Shown here: positions 12,030 to 24,145 of the stretch, piece after piece | Layout of the letters: each line of letters starts with the position of its first letter | How positions within the stretch are numbered: the stretch's first letter is position 1 | Source: Emydura subglobosa | Lineage: Eukaryota; Chordata; Testudines; Chelidae | Reading direction: 5' to 3' | Assembly (NCBI GenBank): GCA_007922225.1 | Contig: ML679958.1 | Location: 57,988,838 to 58,052,837, forward strand | Length of the DNA stretch: 64,000 nt | The notes under the pieces: generated by a model | What the model was told of the DNA's origin: nothing | The model's input: only the letters and a program-made list of their open reading frames with translations | The model's database searches: none | Translations under genes and position numbers: made by a program

Positions 12030-12470
12030 CAAGGCTGGGCCATGGGCAGCCTGAGTACACCTGTCTGCTACTAAATTGAGGTCAGGTGACGAATAGCAGG
12101 GTGGGGGTCAAGCTGGATCAGGCTACTAGGAAGTCAGGGTCAGGCACCAAGTTGTAGCCACAGGCAGACAGCTGAAACAAGCCAGGAGCAAGCAAGCAAG
12201 CAAGCAAGCAAGGTGTGGAGCAGCAGCAAGCAGTCTGCATTTTTGCTCAGAGGGCTCCCTATGATGGCTTCCTGGTTTAAATACTAGCATCAGCCAATCA
12301 GTGAGCTGTGAGGTGCCGTCACTCAGGCCACACTGGGTGGAACGTCCTCCAGAGCCTAGCTTCAGAGAATCCTTCAGCAGAAACCTATCCCAACCTTCCA
12401 AAGGTGTTGAGGAAGTATACGTGGTCCCAAACCCCCATGATCACAGGTTCTGACAGTAGTGGACTGTGCT
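12030..12470. repeat. Possible LTR-type repeat, with (AGCA)n
   Basis: The block resembles a turtle LTR-like repeat in style. It carries an AGCA tandem run at 12,187-12,212. No termini were found. Confidence 0.25.
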
Positions 12471-12860
12471 AATGCTTTATAACATATAATCTTTTTTCAA
12501 ACACCAACATTTGATAACCCTCTCTAGGAAAAAGAAACCTGAAAAACAGTCAAACTGATGAGTTTCAATAATTAGTTGATGGATGAGCAGGTGCCATGGA
12601 AATGTTCTCTTAATTTCTAACATTCCTCCATTGATCACACTGGGAAATAACAAGGAAGAAAATTGCTACTGTCCCGCAACAACTCTGAATTGTTATTACA
12701 GAACAAATTCTGCAGGAGATCAATATTCCCTTAAGAGCTCTGTTACAGCTGACAGAGCTAGTTAGTACAATGTGGATTGCTATGGACTTTGGAAATCCTA
12801 TTATACTTACCTTCCTGAAGGATCCAGGTTTTAAGATTTCTTACAATCTTATACTTAGTT

Positions 12861-13245
12861 GAATCATAGATTAGGGTTGGAAGGGACCTCAGAAGGTCAT
12901 CTAGTCCAACCCCCTGCTCAAACCAGGGGCAACCCCAACTAAATCATCCCAGCCAGGGCTTTGTCAAGCTGGGCCTTGAAAACCTCCAAGGATGGAGATT
13001 CCCCCACCTCCCTAGGAAACCCATTCCAGTGCTTCACCATCCTCCTAGCAAAAAAGATTTCTCTAATATCCAACTTAGACCTCCCCCACTGCAACTTGAG
13101 ACCCTTGCTCCTTGTTCTGGCATCTGCCACCACTGAGAACAGCCTAGCTCCATCCTCCTTGGAACCCCCCCTTCAGGTAGTTGAAGGCCACTATCAAATC
13201 CCCATCTCACTCTTTTCTTCTGCAGACAGAAATTGAAGACCAAAG
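12861..13245 (-). mobile_element. CR1 LINE 3' end
   Basis: The minus strand encodes the CR1 ORF2 C-terminus (KHWNGFPREV...LDKALAGMI, 12,939-13,133). The 3' tail ends near 12,861 at the ATCATAGATT-type terminal repeat. It is 5' truncated, as is typical for CR1. Confidence 0.95.
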
Positions 13246-13689
13246 CCTGCAGTCCAGGCTAAGTCCTTCCTCAGATAAAACTCCCTTGACTAAAATGGGA
13301 CCTTAGGATCTGGCTGTTATTATGTACTGTATTTCCATACTGAGTGAAAATGCACAAAACAGCAAGCCTGCCAGAGAGAATTGATGAAGATGTTACTATT
13401 TTGGGGACTGATCCTGTATTCTTTGATTATCCTAAACTCCCACTGTCTTTATAACCAAACAAAAGGAGGTGGAAAACATCACTTTACTCATAGTCCTCCT
13501 TTCTACCCTTGATATTTTTTCCACTTAAACTATTTTTTGTGTTTCCGTTGCAGAGTTTCCCCCTTATAACTGCAGATGTGCAAGATTCCACCACCTTGTT
13601 TCACAGGGATATGTCTGCTTTGCAGTCCAAAGTATGATTGCACTATGGATAGACATAGCTGCACAAGCCTGGCTAAAAATAGTAGTATA

Positions 13690-13962
13690 GATGTGACAGA
13701 AGAAGGAGCAATAGTCTCATGTTGCAGTAGGGGAGGTCTAGGTTGGATATTAGGAAAAAGTTTTTCACTAGGAGGGTGGTGAAGCACTGGAATAGGTTAT
13801 CTAGGAAGGTGGTGGAATCTCCATCCGTAGAGGTTTCTAAGCTGTGGCTTGGCAAAGCCCTGGCTGGGGTGATTTAGCTGCGGTTAGTCCTGCTTGGAGC
13901 AGGGCGTTGGACTAGATGACCTCCTGAGGTCCCTTCCAACTCTAATCTTCTATGATTTTATG
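13690..13962 (+). mobile_element. CR1 LINE 3' end
   Basis: The + strand runs from GTCTCATGTTGCAGTAGGGG to the terminal CTATGATTTTATG, with the same C-terminal coding block (KHWNR-type) broken by changes. It lies in opposite orientation to the copy at 12,861-13,245. Confidence 0.93.
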
Positions 13963-14049
13963 TGACAGCATGGGAAAGCAACACATGTAGGTGCCCAGAA
14001 TCCTTATACAGCCTGCAATGAAATCCCTGACATTGCATTTGCATTCCTA

Positions 14050-14921
14050 GGCTATGTCTACACTGCAGCACTAATTCGAATTAGCTTAATTTGAATTACA
14101 GAAAGCGATTTTGCCTGTTTGCCTTTTATGATCCCCCTACCACTCCCTGTATATTGCTTGCCTTTGATTTTGATTCTACAGCTGTCTGCAGAATGGAAGA
14201 TAAATAACAAGGGAGTCAGTTAGTATATTAATACAGTGATACAAATGTTTCCATGTCACTGATGGAAAGCATGATAGAATGTATCCACATGTAGCACTGT
14301 GAATAAACTCTTAAGAAAGTATCAATTTCCATGATTGGCCACTGGAACAATGTAGCAAAGAATTTCCTCTCACTCCAGGAATTTAAAACGCATTCACCAC
14401 GCAGGGAGGGGGGTGGGTGCTGAAATCTTTCAAAGGGACAAACTTTAAAGGGCTAAACTTTCAAAGGGACAAACTGCAAAGGGCTTGCTGGGCATTTAAA
14501 ATGCATTCACCACGCGGGGATGGGGGTGGTGAAATCTTTCAAATCATTAAAGAGACAAATTGCAAAGGGCTTGTTTTGTGTGTGTGTGTGGGTGATCGCA
14601 GCTTGGTTTTTAAACCCATTCACCGCAGGAAATGAAGATTTAAATCTTCCCGGGCTGCTCTGGGGGAGGGTATTGAAATGGGGCATCATGGGATAGTCTG
14701 GAGGCCAATTATTTCGAATTAAGTCCCATTGCGTCCACACTCACACTAATGCGAATTAACTGATGCGCTTCAGCCACTAATCCACTTGCAGAGGTGGTTT
14801 TATTCATTCAATTTTAAAGGATCCTTAATTCGAATTAACAATGCGCAAGTGTAGATGCGGGAGTAATTAATTCTAATTAAGGGACTTTAATTCGAATTAA
14901 GCCACCAGTGTAAACCAGGCC
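14050..14921. mobile_element. Harbinger-like element with internal tandem repeats
   Basis: The termini GGCTATGTCTACACT and AGTGTAAACCAGGCC are inverted repeats, flanked by CTA and TTA. Subterminal arms carry TTCGAATTA-type palindromic units. The centre has a tandem duplication of a roughly 110-bp unit beginning GCATTCACCACGC at about 14,390 and 14,502, with a third partial start near 14,614. It is 872 bp, with no transposase recognised. Confidence 0.75.
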
Positions 14922-14924
14922 TTA

Positions 14925-15006
14925 GTTTTAGCTAGTGTGGACAAAGTTAGCCCAGGTATCTTTACCCATGCTGCAATCACATCTCAGATTGCAGTGCAGA
15001 CATAGC
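14925..15006. mobile_element. Right end of MITE family seen at 7,295
   Basis: It shows GCTAGTGTGGACAAAG and CATGCTGCAATCACATCT and ends ATTGCAGTGCAGACATAGCC. It abuts the 872-bp element. Confidence 0.55.
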
Positions 15007-16584
15007 CATCAGTCACTTGGGTCCTTCATTCCACCCTCCAGAGAAAAATATTGTTCAGAAACAGTTTTTGGTTCTGATGGGGATGGGTGTCTTCTAAAAT
15101 CTGGTAGTAAAATATACTCTTCCCTTTACTACAATGCTTAGCAGCCCTTTGGCACTAGGATTTTACCAGGCTTCAAGAGGCATCCACATGACATTAAAGT
15201 AGATAGTTATTGCACTAATGAGTCAAGACTAGTCTGTTTATTTCAGACAGCAGGCCTACATGAGTCCAGCCTTGTGTGATGCTGACTCTCATTAATGTCA
15301 ATAAGAGGATCAGGGCCTGGACAAATTGGATGAGACTGGGAATGGTTCTTTCTTGCTCTTAGTCCAGAATACTTATTCCTAGTGTTGGTGCACATATGAA
15401 GCATATCAAAGGAGCCGTGTCCTGCCTCTGAGATTCCCCCACTGCTGCAGTGTGGTGGAATGGCAGTTGCAGTCAGTGTCTTTACCCAGAATAAAACAGA
15501 CAAAGGGTGATGTACCAGAACCTGCTTTGACTGATTTTAAAAAGGCAGCTTCATAAAGTTAGTTATAGCTATTTCTTAACTAATCTGCTTCTTAATTCTG
15601 TTGTAATGCTGCAAAACACTGCAACTTGCAGCAATGGTGTTTGAAGTTATTACTGCAAAATACTGTCATTTTTATATGGCTGGAAGCATTTTTTCTAATA
15701 ATAGGACTGATTGCTCTGATGTTAGGAGGAGGAGTCCTTGCCTGTAACCCTTCCGCTGGTGTTCTATGCAAAGGCCATTTATTTGGGCTTTTCACAATGG
15801 AGCAGGACTTCCGCCTTAATATAATGGTCTGTGTAAATGATTGTGAGTGCGGCTTTCTTCTCTGCATGACAGAGCATGCAGACCTTTTGGATATTTGCAT
15901 GTAAAATAACCACCATTAATTTCCACAGACATCTACAATGTGTATACACACGCTTTCCCAGTCTCTAACAAAAATCAGTCTGAATGCAATGGTTGTGAGA
16001 CAAAAATCTCTGCTAAATAAAATCAAATTGATCTGGGTTATTATTTATTTTTGCAACATGTTTACAGACAATAATGTAGCACTTTGATATCATAGAGAAC
16101 CCCCTGGATAAATCCATCTTCACTTTTAACCAGAATGACCCACAGCATTCAGATTAGATTAATGTCATAACATAGTGTGATAAGCACAATCTGGTTGTTA
16201 AGAATTTTTATACTAAAAGGGATGCTTTAATTACTGAGAGCAGGAGGCAACCTGAAATTATGACTAAACTGTGTTTTTTGCTGCTTTAAATTAAAGGAAA
16301 CTTGTAAGGTTAGAAATTGGGGGGCGAGGGGGGGGGAGATCTTCAAAGGTAGGTGTGTCAGTTGGGCACCTGCCATCTGTGCATGTGAAAAATCTGCCCC
16401 AAAATGTTTTTTTTAAATCCCTCTGAATGCTATGAATAAACCTGTCGATCATTAAAACTGAGAATCATTTTCAGAAACTAATTTTCTTTTCACTGTTTTT
16501 GCCGCTTGTTTACTTTTTGCTTTTCTTTGAATTTGGATGATAAAACCAGACTGATGAATTTTCACTTATTTCTAATCTGCATAT
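15007..16584. other. Unassigned, largely repeat-free AT-rich sequence
   Basis: No repeat signature or supported gene was seen. The 92-codon open frame at 15,626-15,904 has no recognised domain. It is a candidate for conserved noncoding DNA, untested. Confidence 0.35.
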
Positions 16585-16682
16585 GGGATTTTCAAATACG
16601 ACTAAAAAATTAGTATAAATTCTGTTGAAAGTCAATGGGACTTGTTCTCCTAGATCCCTTTGGAAATTTTGAACATCTCCCC
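16585..16682. repeat. Fold-back element
   Basis: The left arm is GGGATTTTCAAATACGACTA, the centre GAAAGTCAATGGGACTTG, and the right arm ends GGAAATTTTGAACATC. It is the same general family as 29,300-29,552. Confidence 0.5.
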
Positions 16683-17049
16683 CCGGGTCTAATCAATTTC
16701 ACATTCTGGTTTTCACCCTATAGCACAAACCTGCCGTGTTTTTTCCAATCTTTTTCCAACACAACACTACAGGAGAATGTTTATTGGTTTATAAAACTGT
16801 TTACAGTGGCTTTTTATATAATACATCATAGGAAAACATGTCTACGGTTTTGAAGAAACTTGTTTTTACAAGACCTACATATAGTGGCAAATTTCACCTG
16901 ACAATGTGTCTTTACATCTATCATATTATAGTATTTGTAAGGTAGTCACCTATGATACTGCTATATTGTATAACTGATGTCTGCCTGAGGAGCCATGAAA
17001 ATAAGATGTGCATTTCATGCAGTTGCTCCAAGGAGCAAAGTATTAAATA

Positions 17050-18110
17050 AACAAACACATTAGTATGTGTGATGCTAGCTGGATTAGGGGGACCATTTAT
17101 GATATTAACATCAATATGTCAAAATTACAATAATTCAGATGAGATAGGCTATGTCAGGTACCATTAGAAAGTTTATAATTTGCTAAGTATGATGATATTG
17201 TTTCTGTTCATGTGTTATGTATGTGTTGGAAGTTAGGGATATGTTTGTATCTGTATTTCAACTTGTGCTGTGTTTCTGGGCAACACCCAGATAGGATGGC
17301 TGCAGTATTAGCCTGCTTAATGGCCCATTAGGGAAACTCACAGGTACAATGGGCCAAGGGGGAGAAGCCAGGGATATAACTGATGAGTCAGCCAGGACTT
17401 ACTCATGTGACCCTGGACTCCATCTTATTTCTGCAAATTTCCACAAGCAGCATGGAAAAAGGCCAAGGGACATAAAAGACAGCTGCACCACATCCATTTT
17501 GTCATCAGTCTTCACCTACCTCTGGATCAACTGACCTACAACTAAGCTGTGAATCAAAGGACTGAGACCCATCCAGGTACTGGATGTACATCAGAGGGGA
17601 CTATACAAGCCTGAAAACTTCACAATTCTATTGATGACCTGATATGTATGGACTTTCAAATCATTTGTATGTATGTGATTGCTTTAATCATTTAACATTT
17701 CTCTCATAGTTTGTTTCTTTCCTTTTATAATAAAGTTTTAGTTACTAAAGGATGGGCTGGCAGTGTGGTATTTTGGGGTAAGATCCAAACTCATATTCAT
17801 CTGGTAATGTGGCTGACCGTTTAGGGTCAGAAGAACCTTTTTGGTAAAGAGCATAAAGTTTTAAATAACTTCTCTTTACTGGACCTAGTGGCTGATTAGG
17901 AGGCAGGAACTGAAATGCAGTAAAAGGGGCTGTGTATATTTTTGTTTTAGCTTCTTGATAACCAGTGTGGGGAATCAAAAGCATTGCTTATGGCTGGTTG
18001 GGAAGTCGGACTTCAGTGTCACCCCCCCAGTGCTGGGAGAATCTGCTCTCCTTTTGTAGCCTGCCCTGACCTTGGCATTTTCAGGTGGTCTACACTAGGC
18101 ATGGACGGGT
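17050..18110 (+). repeat. LTR-like repeat with poly(A) signal
   Basis: A long dispersed block ends in the segment TTTATAATAAAGTTTTAG (about 17,724). This is followed by a block sharing order with 33,416-33,560 and, reversed, with 42,330-42,440. An AATAAA signal with a downstream conserved block suggests the R/U5 part of an LTR. The internal gene region is not recognisable. Confidence 0.45.
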
Positions 18111-18131
18111 CACAGTATGTCAACGGAATTA

Positions 18132-18216
18132 CTGTGAGTCAGATCTTCAGCTGGTATAAACTGGTGTAGTTCCATTGCCTTCAAGAGAACCATGCCAATT
18201 TACACCATCTGAGGAA
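18132..18216. repeat. Fold-back element
   Basis: The arms are GTCAGATCTTCAGCTGGTAT and CCAATTTACACCATCTGAGG around a TTCCATTGCCTTCAAG centre. It is the same family as 20,735-20,820. Confidence 0.6.
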
Positions 18217-19391
18217 TAGTAATAAATATTGATATAACCCTTTGTAGGAAAAGAAATCCCATGAGGGAAAACCATATTTACCCCTGTACTAATAAAATAA
18301 AGGAAAATGGTTCAGAAATTAGTTTCATTTCCAAAGTTGTGAAAAAGGAATGAGAGCCTTCCACTATTTTTTCCACATTCGTTACCTTAAACTAAAGTTG
18401 TCACAAGTCATGTTTATAAGACCTGACATGTCTTGGACCAGTAATAAAGACAGACACTCAGCCCCTGACTTGTTTGTCTAAATTCATCAGGGATTTGTGC
18501 CGCTGTCGTCATTAGTTCCTGTACGTGGCAAATGAAAAGGCCAAATTTAGAAACGGATCACAAGTCTCAGGTCAGTTTGTTCTCGAGAAGCCTGATGCAA
18601 TCTGCTTTCTTATTTAGCCTAAACCTCCCTTCCTAAGTCTTATCTTCCTTGAGACTTTCAGACCTGTTTCCATCTCTTAAGCTGTTCGCTCCTGCCATAT
18701 TAGAACAATAAGATATGACTAAGCTGACTCTGAAGCCAACCAGAGGAGGCAGGTTGCAATTGCCATTTTAAAAAAACAAAACACCAGACAGCTCCCATTG
18801 AAGTCCCTGTATATTTACACATGCAGAAAAGCTACAAAAAGAAGTTGTGATTAATCTAGTGATACTAACAAAGGTTCAGCCTGCCACCCTTCTCAAGCCC
18901 TGCTTTCTACAAGTCATCACTGTCTCAGTTGTTGCTTTTTGGAACAGAAATTATTCATGGAGAAGTTATTTGTAAACATTTCATCAAAACCCAGTCAGCT
19001 GACTTTGAGTCAGTGAGCAGGAAATCAATATATGCTTTAGACTTGGATGAATAGTTATTGAAGCCTTTGTTTTAAAAGAAAACTTTAAAGCTTTTGCATG
19101 TGACGAATACACTCTGCGCTGAGTGTGGAAAAGTTTGGTAAAAAAACCCAAAGATGTTAGATGCAACTGGAGCTGAGCATTGTTGTTTATGAAGCTCTGG
19201 CAATGTTATTTCAGTGTACAAATTAAAAACAGTCCCTGTCCTGAAGGGCTTACAGCATAGAGGCAAGGCAAAGAAAAAATAAGATGCACTAGCACACACA
19301 TGGGAGAGAATATTAATTATTATATTTATAATTATTATTAACACTTGAATGTTTGCTGTTCTTCTGGTCTTTTTTAAGTGCAATTATTATT
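18217..19391. other. Mostly unassigned; small MIR-like fragment at about 19,215-19,285
   Basis: No gene was seen. A CAGTCCCTGTCCTGAAGGGC..TTACAG block resembles the middle of the MIR-like SINE. The rest shows no recognised feature. Confidence 0.35.
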
Positions 19392-19965
19392 AGAATCATA
19401 GAATCAGAGTTGGAAGGGACCTCAGGAGGTCATCTAGTCCAACCCTCTGCTCAAAGCAGGACTAACCTCAGCTAAATAATCCCAGCGAGGGTTTTGTCAA
19501 GCTGCATCTTAAAAACCTCTGAAGATGGAGATTCCACCACCTCCCTAGGTAACCCATTCCAGTGCTTCACCACCCTCCTAGTGAAACACTTTTTCCTAAT
19601 GTCCAACCTAGACCTCCCCCACTGCAACTTGAGACCGTTGCTCCTTGTTCTGTCATCTGCCACCACCGAGAACAGCCTAGCCCCATCCTCCCAGGAACCC
19701 CCTTTCAGGTAGTTAAAGGCTGCTATCAAATCTCCCCTCATTCTTCTCTTTTGCAGACTAAACAAGCCTAGTTCCCTCAGCCTCCCCTCATAAGTCTTGT
19801 GCTCCAGCCCTCTAATCATTTTTGTTGCCCTCTGCTGGACTCTCTCCAACTTCTCCACATCCTTTTTGTAGTGGGGTGCCCAAAACTGGACACAATACTC
19901 TAAATGCGGCCTTACCAATACCAAATAGAGGGGAATAATCACTTCCCGCGATCTGCTTATTTCGC
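19392..19965 (-). mobile_element. CR1 LINE 3' end with intact C-terminal reading frame
   Basis: The minus-strand frame at 19,472-20,026 reads without a stop through the end of CR1 ORF2: [20 protein letters not shown], then [19 protein letters not shown], then [12 protein letters not shown], ending LDKTLAGII. The 3' end at 19,392 carries ATCATAGAATC-type terminal repeats. It is the best preserved CR1 in the window and therefore among the younger ones. It is 5' truncated and is not a host gene. Confidence 0.96.
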
Positions 19966-20734
19966 TTCTTGTGGGCATCATGGAAAAAGGGATCCTCCAG
20001 GCACCCAGCTTCATTTCCCTAAGCAAAATAACTGCACAGCATTCAATTTCAGTGATTCAACGTTCAGCTAACGCCACATACTCTGAGTGCCCTGAGACAC
20101 ACCCCTCAGATTTTAAGGCCTCTTCCTGGGCTTGTCTAAGAATATGAAGATTCTAACACTCTTGGTGGCTCTCCAAGCAGAGCCAGAGATGGATTCAATG
20201 GTAAACAGTGGTTTGTACAGTGGGCAGATATTTTCCCATGAGCAATATCCAATAAATAATCTCCTTTTCCTTAGGTCAGATGGCTACTCATGTTTGTGAG
20301 CTGACAAGGCCAGTATTTAATCCACTTAGCCTGCCAGCACCCTCACCCCTTCAAGAAGACAAAGTAAAGCACAGATCTCCTGTGTGTTGCCAGCACCCCA
20401 AGAGGACAGAAGGGGGTGGGGGAACACACATTTATAAAGCGATGGATTAGGAAAATTAAAAGGTGGGTCACCGATTGTCAAATTGTTTTCGAGGCTTAAA
20501 TCCTTGGCTCACTCAAGAGGCAGCCCCCTTGGTTCTTGCGACTCCAGTTCAAACAACTCCACTTTCTGACTTTACAATGCAACTTACGATTGACTCTGGT
20601 CTATATTAATAGTGCTGCTTGATGACGGAACATTCAGTAAATGGAACATAATGTAAACAACTAAACGATCATGAATTTCAGAAATAGGTTTACAGTCATT
20701 CACTGTAAAAATGGCTGTCTATTTAAATATAGCA
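19966..20734. other. Unassigned intergenic sequence
   Basis: No gene or repeat was recognised. Confidence 0.35.
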
Positions 20735-20820
20735 GGCCAGATCCTCAGCTGATGTAAATCCATATTGCTCGATGAACATCGATGGATTTATGCCAATTTA
20801 CATCATGTGAGGATCTGACC
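20735..20820. repeat. Fold-back element
   Basis: The left arm GGCCAGATCCTCAGCTGATG and right arm CATCATGTGAGGATCTGACC are reverse complements with about three mismatches, around a short CGATGAACATCGATGG centre. Confidence 0.75.
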
Positions 20821-21037
20821 CAATACTCCTCCCCGAGCTAGCCAGTCCTCAGACCAATCATTTTTATTGTTGTTCGCTACAAAGAAAGAAATGAAGCGTT
20901 TCAGAACTGCTGCCTGGAGAGCTTAAATGTACACCTCCAGGGTGACGAATGGCTATCTCTGAAGCTATTTCTCACTTGTTTCTGTCTGTTCCAGAATATG
21001 AGATAAGCAATTCTGAATGCTCCATCAGTTATTGCTA

Positions 21038-21145
21038 TTATTTGTACTACAGCAGTGCCATGCGTCCTCCAGCAAGATCAGAGTTCCATTGTGCACAAAT
21101 AATACAAAGACTGTCCCTTCCCCCAAAGAGCTTGCAATCTATTAC
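21038..21145 (+). repeat. MIR-like SINE fragment
   Basis: It shows TTTGTACTACAGCAGTGCCA, GAGTTCCATTGTGCACAAAT and CCCAAAGAGCTTGCAATCTA in order. Confidence 0.7.
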
Positions 21146-21154
21146 AAAGTGGGT

Positions 21155-21240
21155 CAAATTCTGTCCTCAGCTTCACCAGTGTAACCTAACTGGCTTCAGT
21201 GAAGCTGCACCACTGAACTGGAAGTAGAATTTGATTCAGT
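21155..21240. repeat. Fold-back element
   Basis: The arms are CAAATTCTGTCCTCAGCTTC and GAAGTAGAATTTG with a GCTTCAGTGAAGC centre. Confidence 0.5.
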
Positions 21241-21683
21241 GTCAGTCCCAATTCTTCCCCTTCAGAGGGGTTACAGAATTCTGCAGGAGCCCATTACTGA
21301 GAATTTTGTCATCATGTTGAAATACAATGTCATCAGCATCTCAGTCTATCACATCAATCTGATTAAAATGTTATTGAGCGCCATAATGTAGCTTGTTATG
21401 CTCTGATGACATATGGAATTGAATTAACCTCACAGCGTATCATTTGACCATACAGCTATCTGTGCTTTTGACCTGGTGCCACATTGCAAACTTGGCATGT
21501 ACTTTACGAAATGACTGGAGTTATTTTATTGTATTTGCCAAACCCGCACGCATTACATTCCATGTCTGCCCCACCTCTAAAATGCCAGGACCCAATTCTG
21601 CTATTATTTACACCAGTCTGACCCCACTGTACTTTCACCCGAATAATGTGCACGTATGAATCTGAGCACTTCACATTCACAAT

Positions 21684-22013
21684 TAGAGCTGGTTGTACAT
21701 TTTCCAGTGGAACATTTTTTCCATTAGAAAATGTTGATTAGACATAACTGAATCTATCAATACTCCCTGGGAAGCTGTCTCCAGGAACTGCCTAACTCAC
21801 CAGGCCTATGGCTCTCCAGGGAATTGGGCAGCCAGGCACAAGCTGAAAAATTTATTTTCAGTTCCCACAAAAATGCCATTTTTCTGAATTTTTCTTTCCA
21901 CAAAAAAATTCAAATTTTTTGCTTTTCATCCCCATTTGGGACAATTTCCCCTTCCCTCCCCCCCAAAATCAATGTTTTTCATGAGAGGGAAATTCATTTT
22001 CTGTCTAGCTCTA
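21684..22013. mobile_element. hAT-type MITE, AGAGCTGG family
   Basis: The element starts TAGAGCTGG and ends CTAGCTCTA. It is flanked by an 8-bp duplication, TTCACAAT (21,676-21,683) versus TTCACAAC (22,014-22,021). The interior is A/T-rich with AAAATTT-type runs. Related copies lie at 555-929, 26,222-26,590 and 31,982-32,168. Confidence 0.8.
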
Positions 22014-22741
22014 TTCACAACCATGCACACCCCTTTTCCTCCCATTTACCCTGACATAACTTCCCTGTGATAACTACAGCAATTGCCTACATCAAAAGTA
22101 ATTAATGCGTTTCTAGATTTTTTTAAGACAGTTTAATAGTTGAGGGGGGGAAAAAAGTCAGAGGAGGAGGCAGGATCCGACTAATCACCTCTCTACCAAC
22201 CATCACCAATGATCCGTGGACAAAAAGGTTGAGGACTTACTCAAAGGAGATGGCAACCTGAAAGTGCACTGATCTTCAGACGGTTAAATGTCTTTAGGCT
22301 ACAATAAGATACCTGGTTGCTCTATGGAACAACACAGAATTTGATGTTGAGGATTTCCCCTGTGTATATTTCAAGCATGCCTCAGCAGGGAGTTGATCTC
22401 AGCTTGATTCACAAAAGAAAATATTTGCTTTATACAAAACACAAATGTAAACAGGATTAGGTGAGAGCTGAACAGAAACACTCAGACTCACTAAACTATG
22501 AGGACACTCCCATTCTTACCATATACAAAAATACAAAGTTTCCGCAACAGGGAAACAGCATCTGGCCCAATTTTCATATTTCTCTGGGTCCGTCTTAATC
22601 TGCCTTCCCATTTTTATTTACTGCAGTTCTCAATCCACTCCTGCTCCAGAAACAGGTCTACACCTCAAGCTAAATTTATACTCTTTGTTTCCATTTCCCA
22701 ATAATATAATCCTTTTCTTCAATAACCCTTGTAAAGAGTGG
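22014..22741. other. Unassigned intergenic sequence
   Basis: No gene or repeat was recognised. Confidence 0.3.
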
Positions 22742-22850
22742 TGTGGTCTAGTGGCTTGAGACTGACTGTGTGCAAGGAACTGACGAGTTCTAAGAGTGGC
22801 TTTGAAAAGTCACTTAACTTCTCTGCCTCAGTTTCCCTTATGGAAAACTT
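22742..22850 (+). repeat. MIR SINE 5' part
   Basis: The head is GTGTGGTCTAGTGGCTTGAG and the core is AAGTCACTTAACTTCTCTGC then CTCAGTTTCCC, in canonical MIR order. Confidence 0.8.
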
Positions 22851-23683
22851 CTATAGAACTGAATAGAGAATGGGACACTTTCCATCAAGCTTTAAACCAA
22901 CCTATGAAGTCTATAGCAGGGATATAATTCTCTATTAAAAGTTCCTCAGGTTGGTCTAAAAGTCATATAGAAAAAAAATCACAAAAACGTTATATAAATG
23001 AAAGGTATAATTAATAATTCTACCCACATTCCCCATTTGAAATTTCCTATTGTTTTTGATTTATTTGAAGTTTCCTATTGTTTTATTTAAATTAAGTCCC
23101 CTAATTCTGGAATCTGTTATCACTATGTAAAATAGTCCCTTATTTATCAATCCCTTGTGTACTTTAATACCTTGCAGCAGGTGACCTCACATATATGGAG
23201 AGCACGGGGCAGCTTTTCCACTGATGTAAATGGTCATAGCTCCAACTGGATCTGCCCCAATGATTTTCATATCAAGCAAAGCAGCAGGAGAGTATGTGTT
23301 TTTATTTTATCAGGATTTTTACAAACTCATTGAGGCTTACATTTCTTTAATGGACCTTCCCCCTGCTTCTAAAACACATCACAGAGGAGGCCGCATTAGA
23401 CTATTACCATAGCAGCTATATTTGAAAAACCCACTACTTTGAGATTTAGAAGGTTCCTTTGAAATCCTGCTGCAGTAGCCACAACGCAGAAACAGAGGCG
23501 CGGATGGTCAGACTGCATTGAGCCTTGCAATCCAAACCATCCTGAAGTTCTTACACCCCTGTACAGAGGGCCAGCGTGCAGTTTAAGCACCGCTCTAGCC
23601 CTCCTGACACAGCTATGCTGGCTGTGTGCCATTTGGGGGATTTCCCCATGACAGGAGAAGCCTCAGCTGCTCTCAGAGGCACA
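22851..23683. other. Unassigned intergenic sequence
   Basis: No gene was seen. A piece near 23,215-23,258 resembles half of a fold-back element (ACTGATGTAAATGGTCATAG). Confidence 0.3.
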
Positions 23684-23748
23684 AGCAAGAAGTTGTCTGG
23701 CATGTTAGCTCATGTTTTCCTAAAATAACCTCTGAACTATGTGCTTAA
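23684..23748 (+). repeat. 65-bp direct duplication, copy 1
   Basis: It runs from AGCAAGAAGTTGTCTGG to CTATGTGCTTAA. It matches 25,654-25,718 at 64 of 65 positions (C versus A at 23,701/25,671). Flanking sequence does not align convincingly. Confidence 0.95.
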
Positions 23749-24145
23749 GTCCCATCTGTGCCACTGGGGCAGCTCAAGAGAGATTGAGCAAGCCCAAATC
23801 TTACAACCACCTTAAATCAGGGGTGCTGGAACTAGGGGTGCTGCTGCACCCCCTGGGGCTTGAAGTGGTTTCCATCATATACAGGGTTTACAGTTTTGTT
23901 CAATGGCTCTCTGCACCCCCACTGTACAAAACTGTCCCAGGGCCTCTGCCTTAAATCTGCCCCCTGATATGCATGCATAAAGGCTCTTCCATCACATGGT
24001 CACGCTGCTGTAATACCAAAAGCGACATACACACATTACTTTAAAATAATTGTTCATTGAGAGGTCAGTGGAACAAATGGTAAATATACTAGCCTTTTCT
24101 CTCTGGAAATTTGTACTTAAATCAGGAATAGGTAAATCTGTCTGA

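Noticed and set aside
19472..20026. 184-codon minus-strand open frame, the window's clearest protein-like signal besides SERP2
   Set aside because: It is the C-terminal end of CR1 ORF2, joined to a 3' terminal repeat; not a host gene.
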